Positions 16,597 through 25,559 are shown, counted from the stretch's first letter. The stretch: 32,007 nt of DNA from Bacteroidales bacterium (GCA_027022105.1 JALVZH010000088.1:6253-38259), one strand, 5' to 3'. Notes: generated by a model not told the origin, from the letters alone. Translations and numbers: made by a program.

Positions 16597-17820
16597 CTAA
16601 TTGTGTTTAATATCATCCACATGCGAGTGCTCGGTGTGGATAAACTTTTTGGTAGCCCCTTTTACTTTAAACAGGCTGACAAGCATCAACACAAAGCCAT
16701 AGGGCAGCGACAACAATGCTTTCAGGGTAGCCCTGTTATAGAATTTCCTTGGGACAGAAAACAGAAGAGCAAGTACCGTACCTGCGAACAAAACAAGCCA
16801 GGCAACCGGCGCTGGTTTGATCCATTCGTGCATAACATCTCTCCACAGGTTACAGGTTACCAGTTCCAGCACAAGGATAAGGAAAAGGATACCCGTAAGC
16901 AAAATACGGGGAGGTTGAACCATTTGCAGCACTTTGTCGAAATAGTCGAAATTACCTTTGGTAAACAGTTGAACCACACCATCCCAAAAGTGTGTTCTGA
17001 AATAGTCAAGTTGTGCGGCAATCCACCGGCGTCTTTGGTTAACAAACACATCCGATTTCTGTGTCTTTTCATCAAATATAATGGCATCATGAACATACTC
17101 GATAGTATGCCCCTGCCTGATAATTTTCAGTTCCACCTCTTTGTCCTCCCCTACCGAGTCAACGGTTGCCATGGTTGTTTTAAAAAGCCGGTAATCGAGC
17201 CCCATACCCGAGCCGATAAGTGCCGATGATATACCAAGAACACGATGACCTTTTCTAAAGATATGATTATTAATCTCTTCGCTAATGGCATCGAGAATAG
17301 CAAAATTGGCATTAAGGTTCTTGGCTGTACGGTGCCCCTGAACAGCCGTGAATCCACGGTCGAAAGCAGCATTTATTTTGGTGAGCACATCGGGTTTCAT
17401 AACGTTATCGGCATCCAGCACAAATGCCACATCATAATCGTCGCCGATAACCTCCATGCATTTATTCAAAGCTTTTGATTTTTTACTGACTTCAAAAACA
17501 ACTACTACGACCCTGATGGGCAACTTGCGCAAGGCTTCGAGCGTTTCCTCTTTAAACGAGTCGGCAATAACAATTACCTCGTACTTATCTTTCGGATAGT
17601 CCTGGTTAAGAGCCTCTTTTGCCACATGCACAATTACGGCATCTTCTTTATAACCGGGAATAAGAACCGCAAATTTTCTGTATTTCGAAACTTTTTCAAC
17701 CTGTTTCTGTCTGTAAAAAAGGCCTGCTACTGCATAAACAAATATATACACGGTTGCCGAAGCAAAATAGATGTACAAAATGTATTGAATAATAATTAAT
17801 GTAATTTTTACTATTTCCAT
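16597..17820 (-). CDS. Membrane-bound GT2 glycosyltransferase, copy B of a duplicated pair
   Basis: 407 residues with the same plan as the copy at 14430-15656: membrane helix at about 8-34, AVLIPGYKEDAVI, VLDADNVMKPD (DADN 136-139), GEDKEVELKI, NQRRRWIAAQ (Q-x-x-R-W 262-266), then C-terminal helices. Aligned catalytic stretches of the two copies share more than half of their residues by eye, including the invariant EEINNH(I/L)FRK and QGHR blocks. Start is ATG, 3 bp after the preceding gene. The C-terminal end (HTEHSHVDDIKHN) is short. Retention of all active-site motifs in both copies argues that both are functional. Confidence 0.92.
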   Translation of the reverse strand: MEIVKITLIIIQYILYIYFASATVYIFVYAVAGLFYRQKQVEKVSKYRKFAVLIPGYKEDAVIVHVAKEALNQDYPKDKYEVIVIADSFKEETLEALRKLPIRVVVVVFEVSKKSKALNKCMEVIGDDYDVAFVLDADNVMKPDVLTKINAAFDRGFTAVQGHRTAKNLNANFAILDAISEEINNHIFRKGHRVLGISSALIGSGMGLDYRLFKTTMATVDSVGEDKEVELKIIRQGHTIEYVHDAIIFDEKTQKSDVFVNQRRRWIAAQLDYFRTHFWDGVVQLFTKGNFDYFDKVLQMVQPPRILLTGILFLILVLELVTCNLWRDVMHEWIKPAPVAWLVLFAGTVLALLFSVPRKFYNRATLKALLSLPYGFVLMLVSLFKVKGATKKFIHTEHSHVDDIKHN

Positions 17821-17823
17821 AAC

Positions 17824-18750
17824 TTATTTTTTTCTTTTTAAGCGGGGTAACCCGTATATATTTTTATGATGTGTCCAGTTCCACCAAACCGCTTTCCAGT
17901 ACGCCAGCATCAAATCGGGCCTGCGTTTTAGCAAAAACTCCAGGCTTATTTTCGGCGCAGATATAAAATAAAGATACAACAGACTTAACAATCGTGTAAA
18001 GCCTCTGTTATTTCTGCGCGCATACAAAATCCTTCCCCGGTGCAAATAAAAAATCTGAAACGGGCTGTTTTTAACCGTTGAAATTGACTCTTTATGATAA
18101 ACCAGCGATTTTCCCTGATAATAAATCTTGTATCCTGTCTTCTTTATATGCTCCGCCCAGTCGTGTTCTTCATAGTAAAGAAAAAACACCTCGGTCATCA
18201 TTCCGACCTGTTCAATCACACGCATGGGAACCAGCATAGCCGCACCGAAAATAGAACCCGTCTCGCAGGTATGGTCGTACTGACCGTTGTCTGTTTCGCC
18301 AAATCCGATGGCAAAATTTCTGATTGTGATAGGATGAATGGGTGTAAAACCTGCAAACTGAAGTGTTTTGGGTGTATGGTAATATTGAATCTTCGGGCTT
18401 ACCATGCCTATTGACGGGTCGTTTTCAAGTACCTCCACAAGAGGTTCCAGGAAATTCTCTTCAACCTCGGTATCGTTGTTAATAAAAAGCACATATTTAC
18501 CTTTGCAGTATGGCAGTGCAACATTGTTTCCTCCTGCAAAACCGAGGTTTTTTTTCGTTTTAATTAAATGTACGTAAGGATACTTCTCTTTAATGATATC
18601 GGGATTATCATTGGGAGATGCATTATCGACAACAAAAATCTCTGTATTGGGATAGGTTATCTTTGCAAACGACTCCAGAAATTCACATGTTACAGCCGAT
18701 TGATTGTAATTGACCGTAACAACCGAAACAAGGGGTAATTGATTTTTCAT
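17824..18750 (-). CDS. GT2 glycosyltransferase, rhamnosyltransferase-like, copy B
   Basis: 308 residues from the ATG at 18750; a TTG at 18792 would add 14 residues but overlaps the polymerase gene, and the ATG gives exactly the length of the paralogue at 15653-16579. Motifs: LVSVVTVNYNQSAVTCEFLES, FVVDNASPNDN, LFINNDTEVE, IGMVSPKIQYYHTP, VFFLYYEEHDWAEHIKKTGY. The segment PITIRNFAIGFGETDNGQYD matches PVTMRNFAIGYWEKDRGQYN in copy A, a family-specific stretch. AAAGGG just upstream is a possible weak ribosome-binding site. Probably transfers a deoxysugar such as rhamnose to the growing lipid-linked unit, by family analogy only. Confidence 0.92.
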   Translation of the reverse strand: MKNQLPLVSVVTVNYNQSAVTCEFLESFAKITYPNTEIFVVDNASPNDNPDIIKEKYPYVHLIKTKKNLGFAGGNNVALPYCKGKYVLFINNDTEVEENFLEPLVEVLENDPSIGMVSPKIQYYHTPKTLQFAGFTPIHPITIRNFAIGFGETDNGQYDHTCETGSIFGAAMLVPMRVIEQVGMMTEVFFLYYEEHDWAEHIKKTGYKIYYQGKSLVYHKESISTVKNSPFQIFYLHRGRILYARRNNRGFTRLLSLLYLYFISAPKISLEFLLKRRPDLMLAYWKAVWWNWTHHKNIYGLPRLKRKK

Positions 18751-18767
18751 ACCCTTTCTACGTAATA

Positions 18768-20264
18768 TTAATCTCTTGGTTTCAATGACCAAGGTGAGAT
18801 TCCCTGGGCAATTCTTGCGACATACTCTCTGTCAAGCTGTTGGGCTGCAAAAATAAAACTCCAACTAAGATATAACAAAATACCGGTAGGCATCTGACCA
18901 AGCACACCATTCCCATAGGCGGCCCCGAAAATACCGGCATAGCCACCCAGCAAGGCTCCGAGAACCCCGCTCAGTTCTTTGCTTTTTACCCGGGCCATTA
19001 TCAAATAGAAACCCTTGAACATGATGTACATCAGGATAAAAACATGGAGAATTAAACCTACACGTCCCTGCTCTGCCCATATTTGTACATACCAACTGTC
19101 GGTAGCAACATTGGCAAGGAAACCCTGCGGTGAAAAACGTTGCCCCCAGTTACCTGCCGACCCGATACCACCTCCAAAAGGTTTATCGGACAGATATTCT
19201 TTTAAAATAGCACGGTTTTTTAAACGCACCTGATAAGAGGCATCATTTTCAGGACGAAAAGCGGTACGCATCCTTGCAATGGTATAATTACTTTCGCCAA
19301 TATAGGTATGAGCAAAAAAGACATATACAATGGCAAGCAACAGAGCTCCCCACATGATCACTTTAAAACGCTTCGACAAAATTAAGAAGGTAATACCCCC
19401 AAGCATAGGAACGATCATGGCACCCCTGGTACCCGAAATCATCATTCCCCATAAAGACATCAATCCTACAAAGTAAAAAAACAGTTTATTAAACCTCCCC
19501 CGTATAACCGGTGCAATACCAAGGAACACCGTTCCTGCAGCTCCCTGTGCAGCTCCAAACTGGCCGGCATCACTAAAAAAGGAAAATATCCTGAGTTTAC
19601 CATTAATAACATGGGTAATTGCACCCACTGTATCGAGCCAGTACTGCTCGGCAGAATCAAGACCGATATAGGATTGCTGTAAGCCTTTTAATGTGGCAAG
19701 GAGCGAGAAAATGGCCCATATCATCAGAAACGCATAGAGATGACGTAACCTGCTGAATATAAGCAACCCCAACGGTACCACCAACAAAGGATACATCGAC
19801 ATACCACGCATGGCATAAAACCAGGCTGTACGACTGAGCGCCAAAGGGTTAAAAAGTTCCATTACACCATATAAAAACCATATGAGTGTAAGATAAACTA
19901 TATCCCGTTTTATCTGGGTTAAATCAATCCTGTCATAAAAGTTCCTGAAAAAGAAAGCAATATAAGTAAGCACCAACAAGGCATCAATCGACAATCCGAA
20001 CGGGACGCCTTTTATATACCGGGTAAGACCGATTGCCAGAAAAGCCATTACGATGGTGGTATAAAGGCCAAGAGTAGGATGGTTAAAAAGACGGTTCAGG
20101 TAAATAATAATGGGAACCAATAAAAGAATGGCAAGAGAAACCTTTACCCCCCCTTTTGCTATGATATACCCCAAAACAAGAGTTGCAAGAAAAATAATCG
20201 CAATCACCAACGGGTGTTGCAACTTGTTCGCTCCTGTCTTTTCTTTTAACGATTCCAGCATCAT
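18768..20264 (-). CDS. O-antigen polymerase/ligase-like membrane protein (Wzy/WaaL type)
   Basis: 498 residues, about 11-12 hydrophobic helices. A large periplasmic loop near the C-terminal third, with YQVRLKNRAILKEYL and KPFGGGIGSAG, then TDSWYVQIWAEQGRVGLIL, resembles the Wzy_C/O-antigen ligase family, in which the loop carries the catalytic arginines. It would polymerise flipped lipid-linked repeat units on the periplasmic face, working with the flippase and the Wzc-like protein just upstream. Start is the ATG at 20264 (or the next codon, also ATG). The product length is normal. Ligase versus polymerase cannot be separated by sequence, but the gene order (flippase, co-polymerase next to it) favours polymerase. 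Confidence 0.88.
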   Translation of the reverse strand: MMLESLKEKTGANKLQHPLVIAIIFLATLVLGYIIAKGGVKVSLAILLLVPIIIYLNRLFNHPTLGLYTTIVMAFLAIGLTRYIKGVPFGLSIDALLVLTYIAFFFRNFYDRIDLTQIKRDIVYLTLIWFLYGVMELFNPLALSRTAWFYAMRGMSMYPLLVVPLGLLIFSRLRHLYAFLMIWAIFSLLATLKGLQQSYIGLDSAEQYWLDTVGAITHVINGKLRIFSFFSDAGQFGAAQGAAGTVFLGIAPVIRGRFNKLFFYFVGLMSLWGMMISGTRGAMIVPMLGGITFLILSKRFKVIMWGALLLAIVYVFFAHTYIGESNYTIARMRTAFRPENDASYQVRLKNRAILKEYLSDKPFGGGIGSAGNWGQRFSPQGFLANVATDSWYVQIWAEQGRVGLILHVFILMYIMFKGFYLIMARVKSKELSGVLGALLGGYAGIFGAAYGNGVLGQMPTGILLYLSWSFIFAAQQLDREYVARIAQGISPWSLKPRD

Positions 20265-20303
20265 ACTTTATTTATGCCTTAAAAATAGCAATTATTCTTT
20301 TTG

Positions 20304-21731
20304 TTATCTCCTCAATCTTAATAATCCGCTTCTAAAAAACCAGTAACCTCCGCGCAAAATATTTCTGTACTTCAGGTTCAACTCTTTGTTCAGATAGTGA
20401 AACCCTACAAAAATACCTATTAAAGTAAACAGTATGGTTACCCAGGCAACACTTTCAAGAACATTTATTACCGTAAACTGTTTGATAACATTTCCCAAAA
20501 GAGTTACGTCGTTGAAACCTGATAAAACCAAAGCCATAAAAGCAACAAACAGGCTTATATAATAAAAACCAAACACCATAATACTGTCGCCAATGATATT
20601 GGCCAGAGTCATATACACCACTTTTATAAAATTTTGTTTCGGCCTGTTCACACTGTCTAAAGCCACTCCAACAAACCTGTCGATGGGCAACAGCAGTCCG
20701 TACACACAAAATATTCTCAGTATGGCTGCCGTTTCTTCATACCCTTTACCCCCCACAATATACACAAATTCTTTGGCAAAGATAAATGTGATTAACATTA
20801 CCGGTACCATCAGGAGTGTCATCCCTCCGGCATTGTAATAAAAAATATTTTTTACCTCTTCATCATTTTTTTCAATGCTTGCTTTCGACATACTGGGAAA
20901 CGCAGTCATGGCAAAGCTGCGCAACGGAATCTCGATAATCTCCGTAAGTTTCAAAGGGATGCTGTATAAAGCCACACCCGTTGTCCCCAAAAACGGACTT
21001 AAACCGATAATAAAAGTGTCGGCACTTTTTAACAAATTACTCCCAATCAGGGTACCTGTAGTATATTTTCCAAAGTCGAGAATAACTTTATTGGCTTTCC
21101 GGGTAGCATGCCCGAAATATTTTATCCCGTCCCAATTGAACAAAGAGGCAACAAGTGATGTAATAAAATTGGTTATGAGATATGCATAAACAATAATCAG
21201 AAGACCCGCATGAAAAAAGATAAAGTTAGCCAAAAGAAAGAGCATAAAAAGTCCCACATTGATAATGCGCAACAACAGAATGTAATCAAACCTGAGTTTT
21301 GCCTGTAATACCGACTGTGCATTATTGAACGGAATGGTAATAACGGCAATAACCGGAAACCAGGTAAAAAACAGTGAAAATCCCGAAGACTTTATCTGAT
21401 CGGGAAACAGGTAATTAGCCAAAAGTACAAGTGCAATGATAATTATGGTACTGACAATACCAATAACATAATTGGAACCGATCAGCTCTTTGGCCTCTTT
21501 TTCGTCCGCTCCGGACAGAAAGCGGACAATTGCAGTCCGCGTAATACCAAAACGGAACATATCAATAAAATTAGCAGTGGTAATTAACAAAACCCATTCA
21601 CCGAAATCGGAAGTTGGAAGACTTCTGACAAGAATCAGAAAACTGAAAAAACCGAATACGGCAACCAAACCATTGTTGGCCAGCGAAAGAAAGTTCTTGT
21701 TTTTAAATATTTTAACAACAACATTTGCCAC
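20304..21731 (-). CDS. Polysaccharide flippase (Wzx / MATE-like MOP superfamily)
   Basis: 475 residues with about 12-14 membrane helices. FLSLANNGLVAVFGFFSFLILVRSLPTSDFGEWVLL is the usual N-terminal pattern of lipopolysaccharide/EPS flippases, and TGVALYSIPLKLTEIIEIPLRSFAMTAFPSMSKA sits at the middle cytoplasmic region. It moves undecaprenyl-linked repeat units across the inner membrane. The start is GTG, 3 bp after the Wzc-like gene stop; the preceding in-frame codons are TAA GCA, so no longer start is possible. Cotranscribed with the co-polymerase upstream and polymerase downstream. Confidence 0.92.
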   Translation of the reverse strand: MANVVVKIFKNKNFLSLANNGLVAVFGFFSFLILVRSLPTSDFGEWVLLITTANFIDMFRFGITRTAIVRFLSGADEKEAKELIGSNYVIGIVSTIIIIALVLLANYLFPDQIKSSGFSLFFTWFPVIAVITIPFNNAQSVLQAKLRFDYILLLRIINVGLFMLFLLANFIFFHAGLLIIVYAYLITNFITSLVASLFNWDGIKYFGHATRKANKVILDFGKYTTGTLIGSNLLKSADTFIIGLSPFLGTTGVALYSIPLKLTEIIEIPLRSFAMTAFPSMSKASIEKNDEEVKNIFYYNAGGMTLLMVPVMLITFIFAKEFVYIVGGKGYEETAAILRIFCVYGLLLPIDRFVGVALDSVNRPKQNFIKVVYMTLANIIGDSIMVFGFYYISLFVAFMALVLSGFNDVTLLGNVIKQFTVINVLESVAWVTILFTLIGIFVGFHYLNKELNLKYRNILRGGYWFFRSGLLRLRR

Positions 21732-21734
21732 TGC

Positions 21735-24686
21735 TTAAGCTTCTTTCTTGACTGATATTTTAAATTTGGTCGGATAGGTGATAATATATTTTATCTTTTC
21801 AATATATTTTTTCCTATTCTTTGGTAATTCGGTAATTATCTCATCCAGAGCGTAAGATTCAACATGATTCAAAATTACCAGAGGTTCTGTACCAAGCGCG
21901 GCTTTAAATGTTTCCAGTGCCCGTTCGTCGGCTTTGGTTAATTTTTGTGTCGCTTTTACAACATACAATGCCGCATCCATTTTCTTTAATAACCTCAGCG
22001 GATAAGAATGATAAATAATAGAGGGAATCTCAATAAAAATGTAATCGTATGATGAGTTTACCTTTCTAAGATATTTTTTCCCTATCAATTCACCAAGATT
22101 TTCCACATCAATAAAGTTATCGGAGATTTTATAGGTATAATAATAGTTAAAATCATTTTCCTCATTCTCTTCGCCCTCTTTGGAATAATTGAGGTACAAT
22201 ACCCTGTCGCCAATGGTTCGCAACCTGTTTACAATTTTATGGGTTATCAGTGTTTTTCCGGTTTTATTCTGTGTGCTGAACACCAGAATAAAGTATGGAT
22301 TATTGCCCTCTTTTTTCAGTGAGGACAATTGCAGTTTCAGATTTTGTATGGTCATGTCTATCAGACGCGTACTTATGGAGGCAAGTGCCAAAGCCTGTTC
22401 TTTATCCGAGAGAGCGGGATAGGCGCCGGCAAGTTTCATCTTGGTTTTTTCCACAACCCTGCTGGGGTTTTTCATGGAAGTATCGAAATACTCAAGCGAT
22501 ACAATGATGAAAGCGATAATAATAAATCCTGCCAGAAATGCGGCCACAACCATAAACTTGGCTTTGGAAGGATTGGGTGCAATGGGGAAATAGGGAGGAT
22601 CGACAATTTTAACATTGGTTGACATCTCCAGGTTTTGCTGTTTCATTTTGGCAATATTCAAGCTCCTTAACAACTCAAAGTATGTTTGTTCAGCAAGTTT
22701 TATTTCTCTTTCAATGCGAGTAAGCATTGCTCCGAGTGGTGCATATTTTTGGTAAGTCCGTATAAAATCAAGTTTTCGTTGTGACAAAACTTTCAACGAT
22801 GCTTTGGCCTCAACATAATCAATGGTATTTTTAAGCCACTCGTCGAGCAACTGTTTTATGGGCACTCCCTGTGTGGAATGGCCGTACAGATAGAGCTGGT
22901 CGGCATACAGCTTAATTTCGTCGCGTAACCGCTTCTGCCTCCTTTTTAGTGCTGCTATATCCTTCGCAATTCTGTCATCATAATTTGCCGCAAGCTGATT
23001 GATTAATATTTTTTCGGAAACATCGGCAAGTTCCTTTTTCCTTTGGTTTATTACATCACTCTTTAAATAAATGGAATCACGAGCAGTCATTTTGGTTTCA
23101 AGTTCCTGTAATGCAGCCGACGAGGAGGACATTCTGATTTGTTCATTTTGATAATATACATCCAGATCCTCTTTTTGAGCGGCAATATATTTACTTTGCT
23201 CGTAATAGTTTATAATGTTGTTTTTCTTGTTAAACCTGAGCAAACGGTCCTCCGCTTCCTGCAGTTTTTGATCCGCTTCTTTTACCTGTTGTTCAAAATA
23301 TTTAACCACAAGGTCTGTCTCATTAATTCGCAGCAACTTGTAATTCTTCATAAATACTGTCGAAAGTATCTTCAATGTTTGCTGACAAATTCCTGGGTCG
23401 TCGGAGGTAAAGGTCAGTTTCACAAGATCGCTGTTATTTATGCGGTATATTTGCACCTGACTGATGGAGCGAATGCTATAATGTTTGCTCTGGCCGTAAT
23501 GCAGCAAACCGTAAATATAATTGGAATCGCTGGAGGCGTAATAGTTTTTCATATTCCTTACCGTAGCCTCATAATCTTCTTTTTTAACTCCGGGCGGAAT
23601 AATGGGGTCTTTTACAAATATCCTGTCGCCGGAAGCTGATGACAAAGAGGCAAAGGGTTGTTGGGTTTCAGGTTCTGAAGTTACCTCAACCGGTTGAGTT
23701 TGAGAATAAATGGAAGTCTGATCTTCCGAAACCTGTTTCACGGCAAAATCATATGAACTCGTAGTACTTTTTCCCCCGTCGCTAATGATAATCCGCTGAC
23801 CCGGTGTAAGCGAACGGTTGTTTAAATTGTTCAACTCGCGCAATTTGCTAATATTTACCCCGTACCGCTTTGCTATAGAGTAAAGCGTTTCTCCGGGCTT
23901 TACCGTATGATATTGGAGTGAAGTAACTGTTTCAGGTTTTCTAATGATCAGATTCTGTCCGGGCGACAAATCGGAATCATCATTTATACCGTTAAGGTTC
24001 ATCAATTGCCCCCTTGAAACCCCATACCTGGCGGCAATACTGCTTAATGTTTCGCCGGGAAGAACCGTATGGTACTCAGGTAAATTATTTTCCTGATTAT
24101 TATACTCGGGTGCACTGTTTTTTTCTAATCCGTAACCGGCAGGCGATTTTTGGATACCCGATTGTACACGTTTTACCTGTGAGAGTTCCCGAATAGCTTT
24201 GTTCTTCTTTTTACTTATCTCTTTTTCAAGTGAACGGATCTCTTTTTCCAGTTTATGTATTTGTTCTTCCTTTTCACGCTCAACTCCGGACTTACCATTC
24301 TTCACCACAAGATTTTTAATATACTTCGGTGTTTCTGCCATCAGTTTATCATAATTCTCATTTGAAATGTACTGGCGATTATAACTTTCGAGAGAAAGAT
24401 CCTGAGCATAAAGACGAATAGCAGTCTCAACTATGGTCTGCCTGGAATTCAGCAGGTTAATCATGTTGTCAAATTGCGCACTGGTACTAAAAAAGTCCGT
24501 TGGCCGCTGAGAGGTACTTTCAATGGAATATCCGGTTGTAATACCGGTATAGATTATTGCTTCCGACTGGTAAACCTTCTCCTGGTTTCTTGTAAAGTAA
24601 TAGACAAGAATGGCCAGAAAAAGAGGAACTGCAAGAAGCAGCACAATATTCCTTTTAAAAAGCCTTATAAAATATAGTAAATCCAT
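21735..24686 (-). CDS. Wzz/Wzc-like polysaccharide co-polymerase with two LysM domains and a degenerate kinase-like domain
   Basis: 983 residues, longer than typical Wzc/GumC (about 700-800). TM1 at 13-31 opens a large periplasmic part; two LysM repeats lie at about 205-249 (YHTVLPGETLSSIAARYGVS) and 259-302 (YHTVKPGETLYSIAKRYGVN), inserted in a disordered, Gln/Ser-rich region. Long coiled-coil helices follow (about 455-690), then NVKIVDPPYFPIAPNPSKAK, the usual proline-rich segment before TM2 (711-731). The cytoplasmic part has a P-loop-like FSTQNKTGKT (803-812), but Walker A' (VLYLNY 829-834) lacks the aspartates and Walker B (IFIEIPS 883-889) has Glu in place of Asp. No C-terminal Tyr cluster is present. 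It probably controls chain length and links export to the peptidoglycan; kinase activity is doubtful. Confidence 0.9.
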   Translation of the reverse strand: MDLLYFIRLFKRNIVLLLAVPLFLAILVYYFTRNQEKVYQSEAIIYTGITTGYSIESTSQRPTDFFSTSAQFDNMINLLNSRQTIVETAIRLYAQDLSLESYNRQYISNENYDKLMAETPKYIKNLVVKNGKSGVEREKEEQIHKLEKEIRSLEKEISKKKNKAIRELSQVKRVQSGIQKSPAGYGLEKNSAPEYNNQENNLPEYHTVLPGETLSSIAARYGVSRGQLMNLNGINDDSDLSPGQNLIIRKPETVTSLQYHTVKPGETLYSIAKRYGVNISKLRELNNLNNRSLTPGQRIIISDGGKSTTSSYDFAVKQVSEDQTSIYSQTQPVEVTSEPETQQPFASLSSASGDRIFVKDPIIPPGVKKEDYEATVRNMKNYYASSDSNYIYGLLHYGQSKHYSIRSISQVQIYRINNSDLVKLTFTSDDPGICQQTLKILSTVFMKNYKLLRINETDLVVKYFEQQVKEADQKLQEAEDRLLRFNKKNNIINYYEQSKYIAAQKEDLDVYYQNEQIRMSSSSAALQELETKMTARDSIYLKSDVINQRKKELADVSEKILINQLAANYDDRIAKDIAALKRRQKRLRDEIKLYADQLYLYGHSTQGVPIKQLLDEWLKNTIDYVEAKASLKVLSQRKLDFIRTYQKYAPLGAMLTRIEREIKLAEQTYFELLRSLNIAKMKQQNLEMSTNVKIVDPPYFPIAPNPSKAKFMVVAAFLAGFIIIAFIIVSLEYFDTSMKNPSRVVEKTKMKLAGAYPALSDKEQALALASISTRLIDMTIQNLKLQLSSLKKEGNNPYFILVFSTQNKTGKTLITHKIVNRLRTIGDRVLYLNYSKEGEENEENDFNYYYTYKISDNFIDVENLGELIGKKYLRKVNSSYDYIFIEIPSIIYHSYPLRLLKKMDAALYVVKATQKLTKADERALETFKAALGTEPLVILNHVESYALDEIITELPKNRKKYIEKIKYIITYPTKFKISVKKEA
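23781..24074 (-). repeat. Tandem LysM domain pair within the co-polymerase gene
   Basis: Two in-frame LysM units (residues about 205-249 and 259-302), separated by about 9 residues. Both carry YHTV-PGETL-SIA-RYGV and end in SPGQNLIIRK or TPGQRIIISD. LysM binds N-acetylglucosamine-containing glycans such as peptidoglycan. They lie between the first membrane helix and the coiled coil, i.e. in the periplasm. Confidence 0.9.
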
Positions 24687-24705
24687 TGTTTTCTGTTTTT
24701 ATTCC

Positions 24706-25497
24706 CTATCGCAAAATATTTATCAAATTAAATTTCATTCCCGTTGTTACCTCCAACAATTGATAATTCTTATTGAATTGTGCCACAGCCTGCTGAAAAT
24801 TGATAGCTCCTCTTGTTTGAATCTCTTTTAAGCGGGTGTATTCTGCTGTTGTAATCTCCCCGTTTAAAAATTCATTTTGAGCCATCTGCATTTGCAGCAA
24901 TGTAAAATTCTGATAATCATTATAAATACGTATATATTGCTGATATTGTTGCAAATCGTTATAAATGGTAATTACCTCCTTTACCAAAAACCGTTTGTTA
25001 ATCTCTTTCTGTGCCATGGATATCTCCTGCCACTTTTTCTGCTTTTTAATCCGGTTACGCCGGTCAACAAGGGTAGCCAACGGAAAACGCATATAAAAAC
25101 CTATGGCATAATTATCGCGCCATGATTGTGTCCAATAGAACCTGTCTGTTCGTGTCAGCTCATCCTTATCCCAGTAATTCCATTTTCCGATATTGAGGTC
25201 GAGATTTACACTAAAATGTTCAAGCCACTCCCTTTCTACTGATAGCTGTTCGTAAGTATAATAGTCTCTCTTCAGGTCTTCATAAAGCATGGAAGGCGAA
25301 TTATAAGTAGCCGAATCAATAAGCACCTGTAACGGAGGTAACCGTTTGGTAATGTCATCCGTAATGGGATTAAAAAACATGGAGCTGTCTATCCTCCTTG
25401 CAAACTGAGCATTGATGTTTTTAAAAGGCATTACTGCCAACACCAATAGAATTCCCAAGAATGTTAATCCCGTTTTTTTGTGTATCATTTGTTTCAT
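24706..25497 (-). CDS. Half-length TolC-family outer-membrane protein
   Basis: 263 residues from the ATG at 25497 (MKQMIHKKTG), which places a signal peptide ending near NINAQ; an upstream in-frame start at 25518 is less favourable. A middle part has barrel-like strands (FSVNLDLNIGKWNYWDKDEL, YAIGFYMRFPLAT) and the rest is a single long helical hairpin (ISMAQKEINKRFLVKEVITI ... QNFTLLQMQMAQNEFLNGEI ... FNKNYQLLEVTTGMKFNLI). The end, LLEVTTGM, is the typical end of a TolC repeat. TolC proteins are normally about 420-480 residues with two such repeats, so only one is present. It lies 19 bp upstream of the LysM co-polymerase gene and is probably its outer-membrane partner, because no Wza homologue is in the locus. 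Confidence 0.78.
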   Translation of the reverse strand: MKQMIHKKTGLTFLGILLVLAVMPFKNINAQFARRIDSSMFFNPITDDITKRLPPLQVLIDSATYNSPSMLYEDLKRDYYTYEQLSVEREWLEHFSVNLDLNIGKWNYWDKDELTRTDRFYWTQSWRDNYAIGFYMRFPLATLVDRRNRIKKQKKWQEISMAQKEINKRFLVKEVITIYNDLQQYQQYIRIYNDYQNFTLLQMQMAQNEFLNGEITTAEYTRLKEIQTRGAINFQQAVAQFNKNYQLLEVTTGMKFNLINILR

Positions 25498-25524
25498 GTT
25501 CAAATATCGTTCTTCCATTTTAAC

Positions 25525-25559
25525 CCGGAAAATTAAGAGTTATTCATTAAGGTTTCCGG
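25525..25559 (-). other. Intercistronic inverted repeat CCGGAAA / TTTCCGG
   Basis: Perfect 7-bp arms separated by 21 bases in the ~100-bp gap between the sugar-transferase stop (25602) and the TolC-like start (25497). No T-run follows in the direction of transcription, so a Rho-independent terminator is unlikely. An mRNA stability or processing hairpin is possible. The long loop makes this weak evidence. Confidence 0.3.

Noticed and set aside
16573-17229. A 218-codon open frame on the + strand
   Set aside because: Antisense to the membrane GT2 copy B with no features of its own.
18751-18792. TTG start for GT2 copy B at 18792
   Set aside because: It overlaps the polymerase gene; the ATG at 18750 gives 308 residues, identical in length to its paralogue.
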